A DNA stretch of 24,791 nt, taken from contig QKYT01000799.1 in the NCBI GenBank assembly GCA_003550305.1, positions 1,479 to 26,269 of the forward strand, written 5' to 3'. A program made the position numbers and the translations under genes. This DNA is from Glomus cerebriforme. Lineage: Eukaryota > Glomeromycota > Glomeromycetes > Glomerales > Glomeraceae. Below, piece by piece: positions 9,949-19,737 of this stretch (position 1 is the stretch's first letter; every line of letters starts with the position of its first letter). The notes beneath the pieces are model-generated. The model had not been told where the DNA came from, ran no database searches, and saw nothing but the letters and a program-made list of their open reading frames with translations.

Positions 9949-11330
9949 ATTGAAGGATGTTTAAAAATTTAACCTCAACAGAAATATAAATTTTAGTATT
10001 ATTTATAATTGCTTATTTTATCAACAAAAAAAGATAACGAACCATTAGGATTTTGCAGAATTTATTGTACCTGATGACCTGATGATGATTGACATTATGC
10101 ACGTACTAATCCTAATATCAACGGGTCTTCGACCGATATTTTAATGCCTCGTTCAATTACATACAACTACATTTGTTCATATGAAAATTTTACACCTATA
10201 CTAAAAGAGCTATCATATGTTAGTTTTTATAGTGTCTTTATATTCAATAATTTCCATATAAATTTGAACAAAGAAATATTAAACATGAACTTCTATTTAG
10301 AAATTATTTATAAATTATCATTTTCATATTGATTCTATAATAAAAAAAATCCTGGAAACAACTCCGATAAATGATCATTTTTCTGTTTAAATATACAAGT
10401 TTTTTTATTTATATAGCAATAGATAACAATTATCTTAGTCCTTTCGGGTGATGCTCTTGCAACAATCTTTTGATGAATTTTGCGTAGAAGACATAAACCT
10501 CTTTAAGAGATACTTCTAAGATCGTTAAAAGCAATCCCAAAACAAGCATCAATTATGGATTTTTTAGCATTTGATCTGCTTTATTTTGCAAATCTTCGCA
10601 GTGAAATCATCGTTATATTATATAATAAATTTATTAACAATAATAATATAAATATATTTTACATTGCATACAGTATATGCAGTAGGTAAAAAAGGGTAAT
10701 TTATTCACGCGGTGAATATTATTCGACAATGATCCGACATTTAATAAGACGTGAAAAAATTTTTATTACTAAAAACAAAATTTCTATCTGAATACTTTTT
10801 TTATTACTGAATATAATAAAAAAGGGAGATTATAAATTTAGTAGAGTAAAAATATTGGTACATACAAATCTGATTTAATTAATGGTAAGACAAAGTGTCA
10901 AAAATTTACCATTGTTTGACATGACCCCATACCTTAGTGATCAAATCAATTTCTAAAAGTGGAAAGGTTAACTGCACTAGTCAGTTTGATCTACAGATCA
11001 AATTTTTTTTTTTTACGCAGCACTAATTATTTGTGAAAAGAAAAATCGTTATCAAGAGATTATGAAATTATTAAACCGAATTATTTTCAAATATGAAAAG
11101 TAAAAGTCTTACAAAAAAAACAAATTTTCATACGCTTTAAAATTAAATTACTTTATTTCTTTTTTTTAAAAAAAAAAATGTCCAAAAATTAAAAAGAGAA
11201 AAAAAAAATCTAAATCTATTGAACATATCAACATATCCTCGTGAGAAAGTTGTGTAACAATTATATAACGATATAACAAATATAACAGCAAAATATGCAC
11301 ATAATTAACATTTGATAATTTACGATAACA
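9949..11330. repeat. Block 2 intergenic segment, direct copy of 6743-8100
   Basis: Same landmark order as 6743-8100. Copy-specific changes are an insertion of about 110 bp at 10870-10985, containing the inverted pair AATGGTAA/TTACCATT, and a partial duplication near 11268-11440 that repeats ATAACAAATATAA..AAAATATGCAC. A 62-codon frame at 10144-10332 and a minus-strand frame ending at 10430 are open, but they match only parts of the other copy, so they are treated as relic sequence. 11331-11681 is the presumed promoter of the multi-span gene; no TATA box is obvious. Confidence 0.75.
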
Positions 11331-11681
11331 ATGACATTTGTTCCATTGAAAGTTTAAAGTTTTACTAAGAGATATTTATATGATGATATTTATGGAATAT
11401 TTATTAATTAACGTTATAACAAATATAATAACAAAATATGCACGATACTAAGGGCTGTTCAATTCTTATTTTTACAAAATCTAGGATAACAGATCAGTAT
11501 TCCGAATACGAAATCACAAACGTCGTTGGTCAACAAAATCAGATCAGACTAAAATAGAATTGAACAAGACTATTATGTTTTTATATTCAAATATTTCCAG
11601 ATAAAACCATATTTAAATCATATATAAATACAAGATATTTATTATGTTTAAAGTCAAAATACAATTTTTGAAAATACTAAA

Positions 11682-13021
11682 ATGAATTTCCACAACTTTT
11701 CTTTGATTTACTTAAATAAAAAAATAATTAATATTATTTTTTTTATATTATTTTTAATTAAAATGGTTTGTTTAATTTGTTCGATAATAAGTATCATAAT
11801 ATTAAGTTATTTAAATGATAATTTGGGTGAAATATCCATATTAATCCCAATATTTTTGGGTCTTTTTACGGGGGGGACCTATACTGTAAGTTTGTTAGAT
11901 TGCTCTTTTTTTATTAAATTTTTTATTTCATATATTATATTAAAATTCTATTTGATTTCATATAGTTAGTTTACAAAACCCGATTAAATTTAATCGGATA
12001 TTGTAATTCTATTATCGCGTCCCTCCTTTTTGCATATGATGTGCTAAATATGCACGATGCGATAACTCCCCAAATCATAACCATTATAAAAATTAATATA
12101 GGTATAATGATTGGGGTGGTTTCTTTATTTTTTATTTTATTTATTATTATATGTTTAAAAAAGTAAGTTAAAAAAAATTTTGAGATTTTGAATTTTCTTA
12201 GAAATTATTTTTAATTATATACTATATATTTAGACATTGGAATTGGACTTCTTGGAATACCATTCCAATTCCAGATGACTTGAAAAGTAAGTATTATTTA
12301 TTATAATTTTTATTAGTTTAATTATTCTTCAAGTATTTATTTTAAATTTTTTGTTAAATTATTAGTATGTCATNATATATACGAAAGCTACAAGTTTTTA
12401 ATATTTGTAGCTCCGTATCATATTTTTTATTATTATTTATTCGCAGTANTAAATAATAATGGAAAAATAATTTTTCTTGCGCTTATACCCATTATTTTCG
12501 CGTTCGCTATATTTGTAAGTATGTTTATAAATTTAACCTTACTATATATATAAGATTTACTAATTTTTTTTATTTATTTTAGATTAAAAGGGAGTGCAAA
12601 ATCTTAGTTTATTTAATATATGGCTTACTACTAGCGCTGGGTATTGTGATAATTATGTCCAATGAATCACATAACAAGGTGCTTGTAGTATTGTTGTTAA
12701 TTGCATTATTCGGTAATACAACATATTGCCATATGAATTTTGGAAATGACCTCCCCTATTATCGTAAGTATTTAATATTTAGTTTTATTTTGTTTTGAAT
12801 TTCAAAATTTAATAATTATTCATTCAAAATATATTCAATTTTTTTTAGTGAATTTTCCTAATATTGTGAGAGCGAAATTGGAAGAAGTTGTGGTACAAGC
12901 TGAGGAGGAGGTGGTGGAGGAGGAGGAAGATACAATATTTTCAATATTTTCTAAAGAAAAACTAAAAAAATATTGGTCAATCCATGCAAGTTATATTAAT
13001 AAAACAATTATTAATTATTAA
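11682..13021 (+). CDS. Multi-span membrane protein with acidic C-terminal tail (318 aa, 6 exons)
   Basis: Exons are 11682-11885, 11966-12162, 12234-12286, 12366-12514, 12583-12763 and 12849-13021. All phases match, and all five donors are GTAAGT. The product has about seven or eight hydrophobic segments, for example IINIIFFILFLIKMVCLICS, ISILIPIFLGLFTG, IMIGVVSLFFILFIIICL, IIFLALIPIIFAFAIF and LVYLIYGLLLALGIVIIM. The last exon is cytosol-type: a run of Glu (EEEVVEEEED) and a basic-aromatic end, KLKKYWSIHASYINK. No cleavable signal peptide or known transporter motif is recognised. Two ambiguous bases lie in exon 4. Downstream and convergent is the LAMTOR1 relic, as in block 3, where LAMTOR1 is intact. 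Relics at 8196-8274 and 16567-17814 show it belongs to a duplicated family. Function unknown; a small receptor- or transporter-like role cannot be distinguished. Confidence 0.75.
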
Positions 13022-13357
13022 AAATTTTTTTTTTTTTTTTTGAAAAAAAAAATATTATTGTTCCTCTTTTTTTGTTATCAGCTACATCATATTTGATTAC
13101 TAAAAACTAAAACGATAATATCTATATATCGAATTGGATTCCCATATGCATGATAGATAATTATTAAGAACAATGAAAAGCAAAAAAAAGGAACGGAATA
13201 TACATAATATCAATCATGAATAAATATCAAAATAAACTAATAAAGTATGTGAAGAGGAAAGAATTATTTCAATTATTTTTGAACTCGATATATTATTATG
13301 AACTGTTAGGAAAATCAACTACGCTCACATAAATAAAGTCCATTTAAAAAATTTCCA
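13022..13357. other. Spacer between convergent genes, related to 18230-18461
   Basis: AT-rich. From about 13130 it aligns in the same orientation with the 3' flank of intact LAMTOR1 (shared pieces AAATAAACTAATAAA and CATTTAAAAAATTTC), so it is a copy of that untranslated region. No gene seen. Confidence 0.5.
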
Positions 13358-13590
13358 TCATGAACAGAATGAATTGGTGCAGAATTAGCCCACGTCAAAG
13401 GCAGTAAGGAACTACCAAATCATCAATATGATCAACTTCAATATGTTTAATTCGCTTCTTTCATCGCTTTCGTTAACTCTGTAAAATTTTCAAAATAACA
13501 ATGGTTCAATGCATACATTAGTATATACCTACTCCTGATCTTCTTTTGTAATAACTCCGCCATTTAACACAACATATATATCTATGTTGT
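13358..13590 (-). pseudogene. LAMTOR1 pseudogene, 3' exons only (block 2)
   Basis: Matches the last exon and the end of exon 5 of intact LAMTOR1 (18462-19479). The minus strand still shows VITKEDQE, but the next codon is TAG instead of TGG, directly before the donor. The last exon has a deletion after GCGATG(A)AAGAA and an insertion of a few bases before CTTTGACGTGGGC, both shifting the frame. Everything upstream of exon 5 is missing. It lies tail to tail with the intact multi-span gene. Confidence 0.85.
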
Positions 13591-13749
13591 AATTATTGTA
13601 ATGTATACTGAGCATAGGTAAAATAATATTTCGCTCAAAATTAGAATGATCAGCTTTATTAAATCTTATGTGGTCCTCTTTTCTTTAAATGACATCTTGA
13701 GATAAGATCTTTGCAAAATCTTAATCGTTTCATTAAATGATTTTAGTAA

Positions 13750-14180
13750 TGGTAGAATATACTAAATAAATCATTGTACAAATCCTATCTATAAATGATT
13801 ATCTTTATTGATTTTTTAAAAGAAAGTATTAATTTAGATGATCATCATTTGTTTCTAAAGTGACGTCCCAGATAACCAGTAGAAAACCATTTAAAATGGT
13901 AGCAATAAAATATGCTCCTTAGTGCGATCAAACAATTAAGAATATACTAAATAAATCAAAGATTTACATTGTACGAGCTAATTTAGTTTTATCTATAAAT
14001 GATTATCTTTATTGATTTTTTAAAAGAAAGTATTAATTTAAGTGAATGATTAGATAGCTGTGACATATTAATCGTCTTCGAATGAAGTTTTCAAAAACTG
14101 CAAATGATCATCATTGTTTTCACAGTGACGTCCCAGAAAACCAGTAGGAAACCGTTTAAAATGGCAGCAATAAAATAATA
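13750..14180. repeat. Two direct repeats of about 190-210 bp
   Basis: The run starting CTATCTATAAATGATTATCT and continuing through TTTTTAAAAGAAAGTATTAA and CCAGTAG.AAACC.TTTAAAAT to AGCAATAAAAT is present at about 13787-13912 and again at about 13992-14180. AGAATATACTAAATAAATCA occurs three times (about 13755, 13940, 14373). The second copy holds an extra 30-50 bp. No coding frame; probably remnants of a non-coding repeat. Confidence 0.75.
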
Positions 14181-14277
14181 CTCCTTCGCTGATTCAGTTC
14201 AATGATGAAAACATATTACGAGCATTATTGTAGGTTTCAAGTAAAACCCCTTAGTACGATCAAACAATGGGAGTCTT

Positions 14278-14355
14278 CACAAAAAACGAGATTGAGATTG
14301 AGATTGAAAATTCTAAATGAAATTTCAATCTCAATCTCAATCTCGTTTTTTTGTG
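14278..14355. mobile_element. Foldback (hairpin) element in a duplicated site
   Basis: Near-perfect inverted repeat of about 31 bp on each side (starts CACAAAAAACGAGATTGAG, arm made of GATTGA repeats) around a spacer of roughly 12 nt. The octamer ACGATCAA flanks it at 14256-14263 and 14359-14366. The related sequence at 13925-13942 lacks the hairpin, giving an empty-site comparison. This suits a tiny non-autonomous foldback/MITE insertion with an 8-bp target duplication. Confidence 0.65.
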
Positions 14356-14610
14356 AAAACGATCAATTAAGAATATACTAAATAAATCAAGATTTGTATT
14401 GTACGAGTTAAAATACATCGAACGCTGTAAATAAACACAAGAAATATTATTATCTTGCGATATATTATAAATATGACCCGCTTCTTTTACAAATTTTTTG
14501 GTTCATCGAAAAGAAATTACAAAAATACTTATAACAAATTTCCTTAAACAAAAATTATTTGTCCTGGCTTTTATTAAACTAAAAACTACCTTTTATAAAT
14601 TTATTCAATC

Positions 14611-14873
14611 ATGAAGAATAATTTATTCGTTATTGTTTTATTATGTACACTTTTGTTGCTTGCAACAAATGTTCTGGCATTACCAGTATCATCACCAGAT
14701 TTATTTGGTAAGCTTGATAATTGATAATGTAGTTTGCAAAATTAATTAAGCAAAAATAATAATTTTAATTTATCTTTGTAGGAAATACCGCCAATCTAGT
14801 TAAGAGACAGGAGAACAGGAGACTAAAATGTTGTGATAGTACATCTATGTTTTGCCCCATTGTCTGTATTTAA
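14611..14873 (+). CDS. Small secreted cysteine-rich peptide precursor (62 aa, 2 exons)
   Basis: Exons 14611-14707 and 14782-14873 (donor GTAAGC, acceptor TTTGTAG, phase 1). Residues 1-23 are a strong signal peptide (MKNNLFVIVLL, then CTLLLLATNVLA). A short pro-segment ends at residues 40-41 in Lys-Arg, a typical Kex2 site. The predicted mature peptide of 21 residues (42-62) starts QENRRLK and ends in a cysteine motif, CC at 49-50, C57 and C61 (spacing CC-x6-C-x3-C), allowing two disulfides. The signal, pro-region, dibasic cleavage and tiny disulfide-rich product match the general plan of fungal secreted effectors or peptide signals. The CC..C..C spacing also resembles a framework known from small venom peptides, which can arise by convergence and says nothing about activity. 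No paralogue is seen in the window. Target and role unknown. Confidence 0.75.
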
Positions 14874-15411
14874 CATAACAAATTTTAACGTGAAATTGTA
14901 ATTTGTTTAGTCAAAACTTTATATTTTTATTATTCTATAATTTTTGTTATACCACAGTTCCTAATCAGTCATTTGTGACTTTTTTTATTGATATTTTCAT
15001 GAGAAAACTAATTAAATAATATAAATTTTTATTTTATTTATTTATTTTTTTACATAATAATAAGAATAAAGTTATTTTTGAAATAATTAATATTTATGTG
15101 AAATTAAGGCACTTTATTTAAAGAATTTGAAATAAAAAAGAGAAAGTTCACAAATATTAGTTCCTATGATATAAAAAACAGTTATAGTCATGGAATATAA
15201 TTTTCACGGCACAGCCATGAAAATTAATGCATATTAAACTACATATTTATAAAAGTGGCCTGATGGCTGATTTATCATATTAATTGCATTATTTTTTTCA
15301 TTATAAGCATGTGTAGGTAAAACCTCTGGTCTATATTATCAGTACAATTGATTGTTATAATCAGAATTTAGAATTATTTTCACAATCAATACGGTGCACA
15401 TAAAAAAATAA
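14874..15411. other. AT-rich spacer, nothing recognised
   Basis: No gene, repeat or RNA could be supported. The stretch just after the peptide gene is presumably its 3' untranslated region; an AATAAA-like AGAATAAAG lies near 15061. Confidence 0.4.
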
Positions 15412-15612
15412 CCACCCNTAAGTCTTTATCGCTTAATTAACCAAGAGAGTAGATATTTTAACATCAGCAAGAGAGAGAATAAAAGCAGACTTTTAGCAAC
15501 ATTATCATTTAGATGCATTTATATCAGAAATCNAGGGTTAAAAGATATATTTACATCGATTAATGGACTAAAGGATGGAAATTTAGTATTAGTCTTAGAA
15601 AACTGTATTTAA
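15412..15612 (+). other. Open stretch without ATG, possible relic exon
   Basis: A 66-codon open frame between TAA at 15409 and TAA at 15610, interrupted only by two N bases. The residues are mixed and protein-like (SLYRLINQESRYFNISKREN, and later GLKDIFTSINGLKDGNLVLV), unlike the Phe/Ile/Lys noise of nearby frames. No start codon, family or partner exon is recognised. Around 15760-15850 lies a GC-richer tract (GACACCCGCGTGACTG) that may be a transposon end. 15613-16027 is otherwise featureless. Confidence 0.25.
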
Positions 15613-16027
15613 AACATTGATTATAATTCGCTTAAAAAAATTATAATACTTGTGAAGACTAGTTTATTAAATAGGATCTTTAAAAATTGATATTCCTTAA
15701 TTAAAACATAAATAACTTGTTTTTTTATTCATATCTTAATTATTAACAGATGGAAACCGTTATGCAAAAAACTAGACTTGGGTGGATATAAACAATTTGA
15801 TTGGCTTGGCAGAGAAACGCCTGTGACACCCGCGTGACTGAAAATTTTCATCGGACAATTAATTATTCTTTTTTTTTACTGTAGATCATAGATCAAAATA
15901 CTCAAATCTTATTTTGATTAAATATTATTTTTTTTCCAACAGTAATTATCGTTATAGTTTAAAATTCTGTCTTATGTTAAAAAAAACACTGCAGAAGCCC
16001 AAAAATTTTTTATAACTGTCTATTGCA

Positions 16028-16100
16028 TAAACTGACATTTTGATAATTAAGTGTCAATTTGTTAATGATATTTTCAGATGGTCCATTAATTTTAACCGTT
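16028..16100 (-). pseudogene. Relic fragment of the two-span membrane protein (block 3)
   Basis: The minus strand reads GPSENIINKLTLNYQNVSL in one frame, against GPSKTTINKLTPNCQNVNLL near the start of exon 2 of the intact gene. The ectodomain cysteine is replaced by Tyr. Similarity fades on both sides and no other exon is found nearby. It keeps the expected position and orientation upstream of the multi-span relic, marking a third copy of the block. 16101-16566 holds nothing else recognisable. Confidence 0.65.
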
Positions 16101-16566
16101 GATTTCGGAAACATTTTAATAATTTTTATTAAAGGAATTAAGTAAAAACGCTTCCAAGTATGTTTTTCCATATGCAAAAGAAATGAAATAATGCCGAAAA
16201 TTTATAACTGATAATGTACAGTATATTCTATGGAGAAACTTGGGTTCTAAATATGCAGTAATTGCATGGTAACATGTAGTCAAATATGCCATTGCTTCGC
16301 AGTTAAATCATATTAAGAAAAAAATCATGTTTTTTGCAAAGTAATGTAAATTGATAACCGACATCTATCAACGAAATTTCCACACCTAAAGTCCTTTACC
16401 GAGAACTATTTATGTGTCGGTCTTTTATAGTATTTCTATATCCAAAATATAAAACATAGTATCATTATTTATAAAATATTACGTTTTGAAAATTGTATTG
16501 ATTATACAGTATAAATACAGGTTATTATTCATCATTTATCTCTTCATATCGATATAAGTCGAAAGA

Positions 16567-17814
16567 ATGGATTTTTATAGTTTGTTTATATTAGCTGGTT
16601 TATTCATGACAACTTAGGTTGCTCAGGTTGCTCTTTTTATAAATTTTTTTATTTATATAATTTAAAAAATTATTTCTTTTCTTTCTTTCTTTATTATGAT
16701 TCTTACCCCGTTAGACTTCAAGCTATATAAGAATAACTAGTCGCTAACTACATATACACGCTGTCATCTACAATGCAGATGACTACATATAAATATGTGA
16801 TAAGAGTATACAAACTATATAAAACTATTTTATAACACTACCGTAGATCCCTCTTTTATATAAATCACATGATTAGACAAAATCTAACAAAAAAGAAATA
16901 AAATTTTTCATTCACTTAATGACATCAATTTGTAACGATACTGTGCTTCTCCTTAAAATAAAATTCACTTAATGACCTACTGTTACAATAGACCTACGCG
17001 GGAATTAGAATTGAGTTTTCAGCCGTAAATTACTTTGTTACCCGTCCCTTTGACTTACTACCATCATGAGATTTACTTTTCTTGACTTAGACTTTCCATG
17101 CCCTGCTATCAAATTTGCTAAGGCTTGTACCAAGATATCCGCTGCGCTATTTAAAAAATTATTTCATATAAATCTAGATCTATTTTGCCTTTTGTATTAC
17201 AAATAAAATTATTTCTATGTGTAAATCCTCCTTATTAGTGCTAGTGCATTATTAATTTTTAGCTACTGTTCCGAACTGGTCTAAATATTTAATTAAATTT
17301 TTCGGTTTAAATTATTTGGACCTTATATCATGTATGAAATTTATAAATTCTTATTGTACAGTCATAACGCCATATTATCTTTTTCATTATCAGTTATTAA
17401 TTACTTCTTACCGTGAATTATTATTTATTAAATATTCTGTTTAATTGTAAGCATATTTTATAAATGTATTTTTTGAGTTCTTACTATATTAAGTTCTCGC
17501 ATATTTTATATATATATCATATAAAGAAATTAATTGGTTTACAATTCCTGCATTTATTATATTAATTTTATTGTTTTTAAATACAATATAAATTTTGGTA
17601 AAGACCTTAATTTTTACTGTAAGTATTTGATATTTAGTTTTATTTTTGTTTGAAATTTCAAAACTTGATAATTATCATTCAAAATTTATCCAATTTTTAT
17701 TTTATTTTATTTTTTATTTTTTTTTTTAGTAAGGACTTGAGAGAAAAATATGAGTATTCAGACGTCCTGGATGATGATGATGATGACAAGGAGGATACAG
17801 TAAAAAAATTATGA
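16567..17814 (+). pseudogene. Relic of the multi-span membrane protein (block 3)
   Basis: Pieces match the intact gene at 11682-13021 in order. ATGGATTTT..CTTAG near 16567 (SLFILAGLFMTT) matches the end of exon 1, followed by a recognisable intron 1. 17265-17440 (ISCMKFINSYCTVITPYYLF) matches exon 4. 17528-17608 matches the end of exon 5 (EINWFTIPAFIILILLFLNT, then NFGKDLNFY), followed by the conserved last intron (GTAAGTATTTGATATTTAG). A last exon from 17731 has an acidic run of Asp and ends KEDTVKKL, TGA. A 10-bp loss in exon 5 (AATACAATATAAATTTTGG) shifts the frame, and exons 2-3 are not found, so it is almost certainly dead. Confidence 0.75.
17038..17160 (-). other. Possible retrotransposon gag-like remnant
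   Basis: The minus strand is open for about 40 codons reading AADILVQALANLIAGHGKSK, followed by a basic stretch and a stop (rc of 17038-17040). The amphipathic helix followed by a Lys/Ser/Arg run resembles the start of gag-like ORFs of fungal LTR elements. This is an impression without a database comparison. It is GC-richer than its surroundings and interrupts the block 3 multi-span relic between its exon 1 and exon 4 pieces. Confidence 0.25.
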
Positions 17815-18461
17815 AAAACTAAAGCGTTATTATTTTATTTTATTTATTGAATAGATGTACAAATTTCTTTTATTTTATTCCGTTCCTTTTTTTTATATTT
17901 TAAAAATTGTTTCTTATATAGTCAACGATGTATTCAATTTGACCTTACTAAATTTATTTAATATATATATATATTTATTTATTCCTGATCTTGCGTCTAA
18001 CCATTTTCCCAAGGTCATTATTTGTGTCAAATCACATGTCCAAACTCTATACTCAGATGTAATCGAAATTTGATAATATCCTTTATAAATTCTTGAAGTT
18101 ATTTATTTAATAAAACCATATAAGATATAATAAACATATAAATCATGTCATCTCCAGATAAATATTACAGGGTTATAAAATAAATATACTCTTAACAACT
18201 ACACCAACGTATATTGTAATATATATATTATATATATTAAATTTCCATATGAATAATATCATATAATTAAGACTCTTAATATCCTATACAAATGAAAGAC
18301 AAAAAAAAACGAACGGAACTATCGAAATAAACTAATAAAATTAAAGGGGATGGAAGGAATTATTCCAATAATTTTTCAATTTTGAAACTGATACAAAATT
18401 ATAACTGTTTAAATTCAAGGTGATAAAGGAAACCCAAATAAATAAGTTCATTTAAAAAATT
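17815..18461. other. Convergent spacer before LAMTOR1
   Basis: AT-rich. The part from about 18230 is the 3' flank of LAMTOR1 and has a copy at about 13130-13357. AATAAA-type signals exist on both strands, but none can be assigned securely. Open frames here (for example 17855-18073) lack protein-like composition. Confidence 0.4.
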
Positions 18462-19479
18462 TCATCCATGAATAGCATGGATTGGTGCAGAATTAGCCCA
18501 TGTCAAAGGAACTACCAAATCACCAATATATTCAACATCAATATGTTCAATTGCTTCATGTATTTCTTCCATCGCTTTCGTTAGCTTTGTAAATAGCAAG
18601 AAACAAGTTAATAAGTTATATTTTCATTAAAATACAAATAACGAAAGTTTCTTTCCCTTGTTCAATGTATAGTACATACCCATTCCTGATCCTCTTTTGT
18701 AATAACACCACCACTCAATACAACATGTGGAGGTAAATCCGTTGTAACTCCATGTGCATTAGGTGTAACACCCTGTTGATATTGCAGCGATGTTTGGGAT
18801 TTTTTACGATGATGCAATTTTGGTAATGTGCTATTCTTCTCTTGTATCTTTTGAAGGGTTTTTGAGTCAAGCTTGATTGAACTTATCAGATCCCTATAAG
18901 AAAAAATTGATGTCAATTTTCACGTTCAAAAAAAAGCTTATTATAAATATTAAATATATACATGTATTCATTTGCACGATCTATTGCATCTTGTTGTTGT
19001 AAACGCTCAGTGGCATGGGTATTTGATATATCAATAAGATTCCTAGATAATATAATAAAATTATTTAATCACAATTTATTTAAATGAAAAAATATTATTA
19101 TTATTGTTTTTTGTGATAATACAATTTAAAATATAAAATGAATAATTAAAACAAACTCTGCTGTTCGCTGAACAATCTTTTTTAGTGATTCTTGTTCGGC
19201 AGTGGCATCATAACGTGGATAAAGCATTCTCGGACTAAAATATAAATATTTATATTAACATTGTGTAAATAATAATATCAATAATCATGTGTAAATATTC
19301 TCAACAAACGTTTCATATGCCGAGGATCCTTCACGAGGTATGAGACGAGTATTTTCGTTTGGCTATTTGTCCATAAAAAAGTAAGTTTGTTGTTATCAAA
19401 AAAAAAACAATTTTTCGAGAAATCTGAGAGAACTTGAACAAACCTTACTATCGTCGTCTTTGCTTCCACAACAACCCAT
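18462..19479 (-). CDS. LAMTOR1: LAMTOR1 / p18 (Ego1-like) Ragulator membrane anchor, 194 aa, 6 exons
   Basis: Exons are 19444-19479, 19310-19362, 19157-19234, 18962-19042, 18680-18893 and 18462-18584, all phases consistent. The N-terminus MGCCGSKDDDSK has Gly2 for myristoylation and Cys3/Cys4 for palmitoylation, the hallmark of LAMTOR1, which tethers the Ragulator/EGO complex and Rag GTPases to the lysosome or vacuole for TORC1 activation. NENTRLIP follows. The core LKKIVQRTAENLIDIS (about 47-62) corresponds to the family segment SILAKTASNIIDVS, then DRANEYM, a basic linker and the C-terminal helix LTKAMEEIHEAIEHID with the end GDLVVPLTWA. It is slightly longer than the animal protein (about 160 aa) because of a linker insertion in exon 5. 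Introns 1-3 all start GTTTGT; introns 4 and 5 start GTATAT and GTATGT. A decayed 3' copy lies at 13358-13590. Confidence 0.9.
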
Positions 19480-19667
19480 TATTATTATTTTGCAAAATAG
19501 AGTGTTTATTAAAAATTAAAATATTAAAAGAAAATAAGGGAAAGTATTCTTTTGTCTAGCAATTGCTTGTAATTTGGGTATTGAAATATTTATTTATCGA
19601 AAAACGAACAAAAAAGACCAGCTGACGATTCAACAAACCATTTGGCAATTTTATTTTATTCACAAAT

Positions 19668-19675
19668 TCACGTGA
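19668..19675. promoter_or_regulatory. TCACGTGA E-box upstream of LAMTOR1
   Basis: Palindromic octamer containing CACGTG, about 190 bp upstream of the LAMTOR1 start. CACGTG is bound by bHLH factors (Cbf1/Pho4 class in fungi, TFEB in animals, which controls lysosomal genes). A second CACGTG lies at about 8420 without an obvious target, so chance occurrence is realistic. Confidence 0.2.
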
Positions 19676-19737
19676 GAATTGCATACATGCATGTCATTTT
19701 TTAATTGTGGTCACGTTCGAGACTATCTAGATTAGAG

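Noticed and set aside
17855..18073. 72-codon frame downstream of the block 3 multi-span relic
   Set aside because: AT-rich composition and absent from the corresponding place in block 2. It is probably relic 3' flank.
19278..19469. 63-codon minus-strand frame starting MEAKTTIV
   Set aside because: It overlaps LAMTOR1 exon 1, intron 1 and exon 2 in the wrong frame. The MGCC start and exon phases of LAMTOR1 explain this stretch better.
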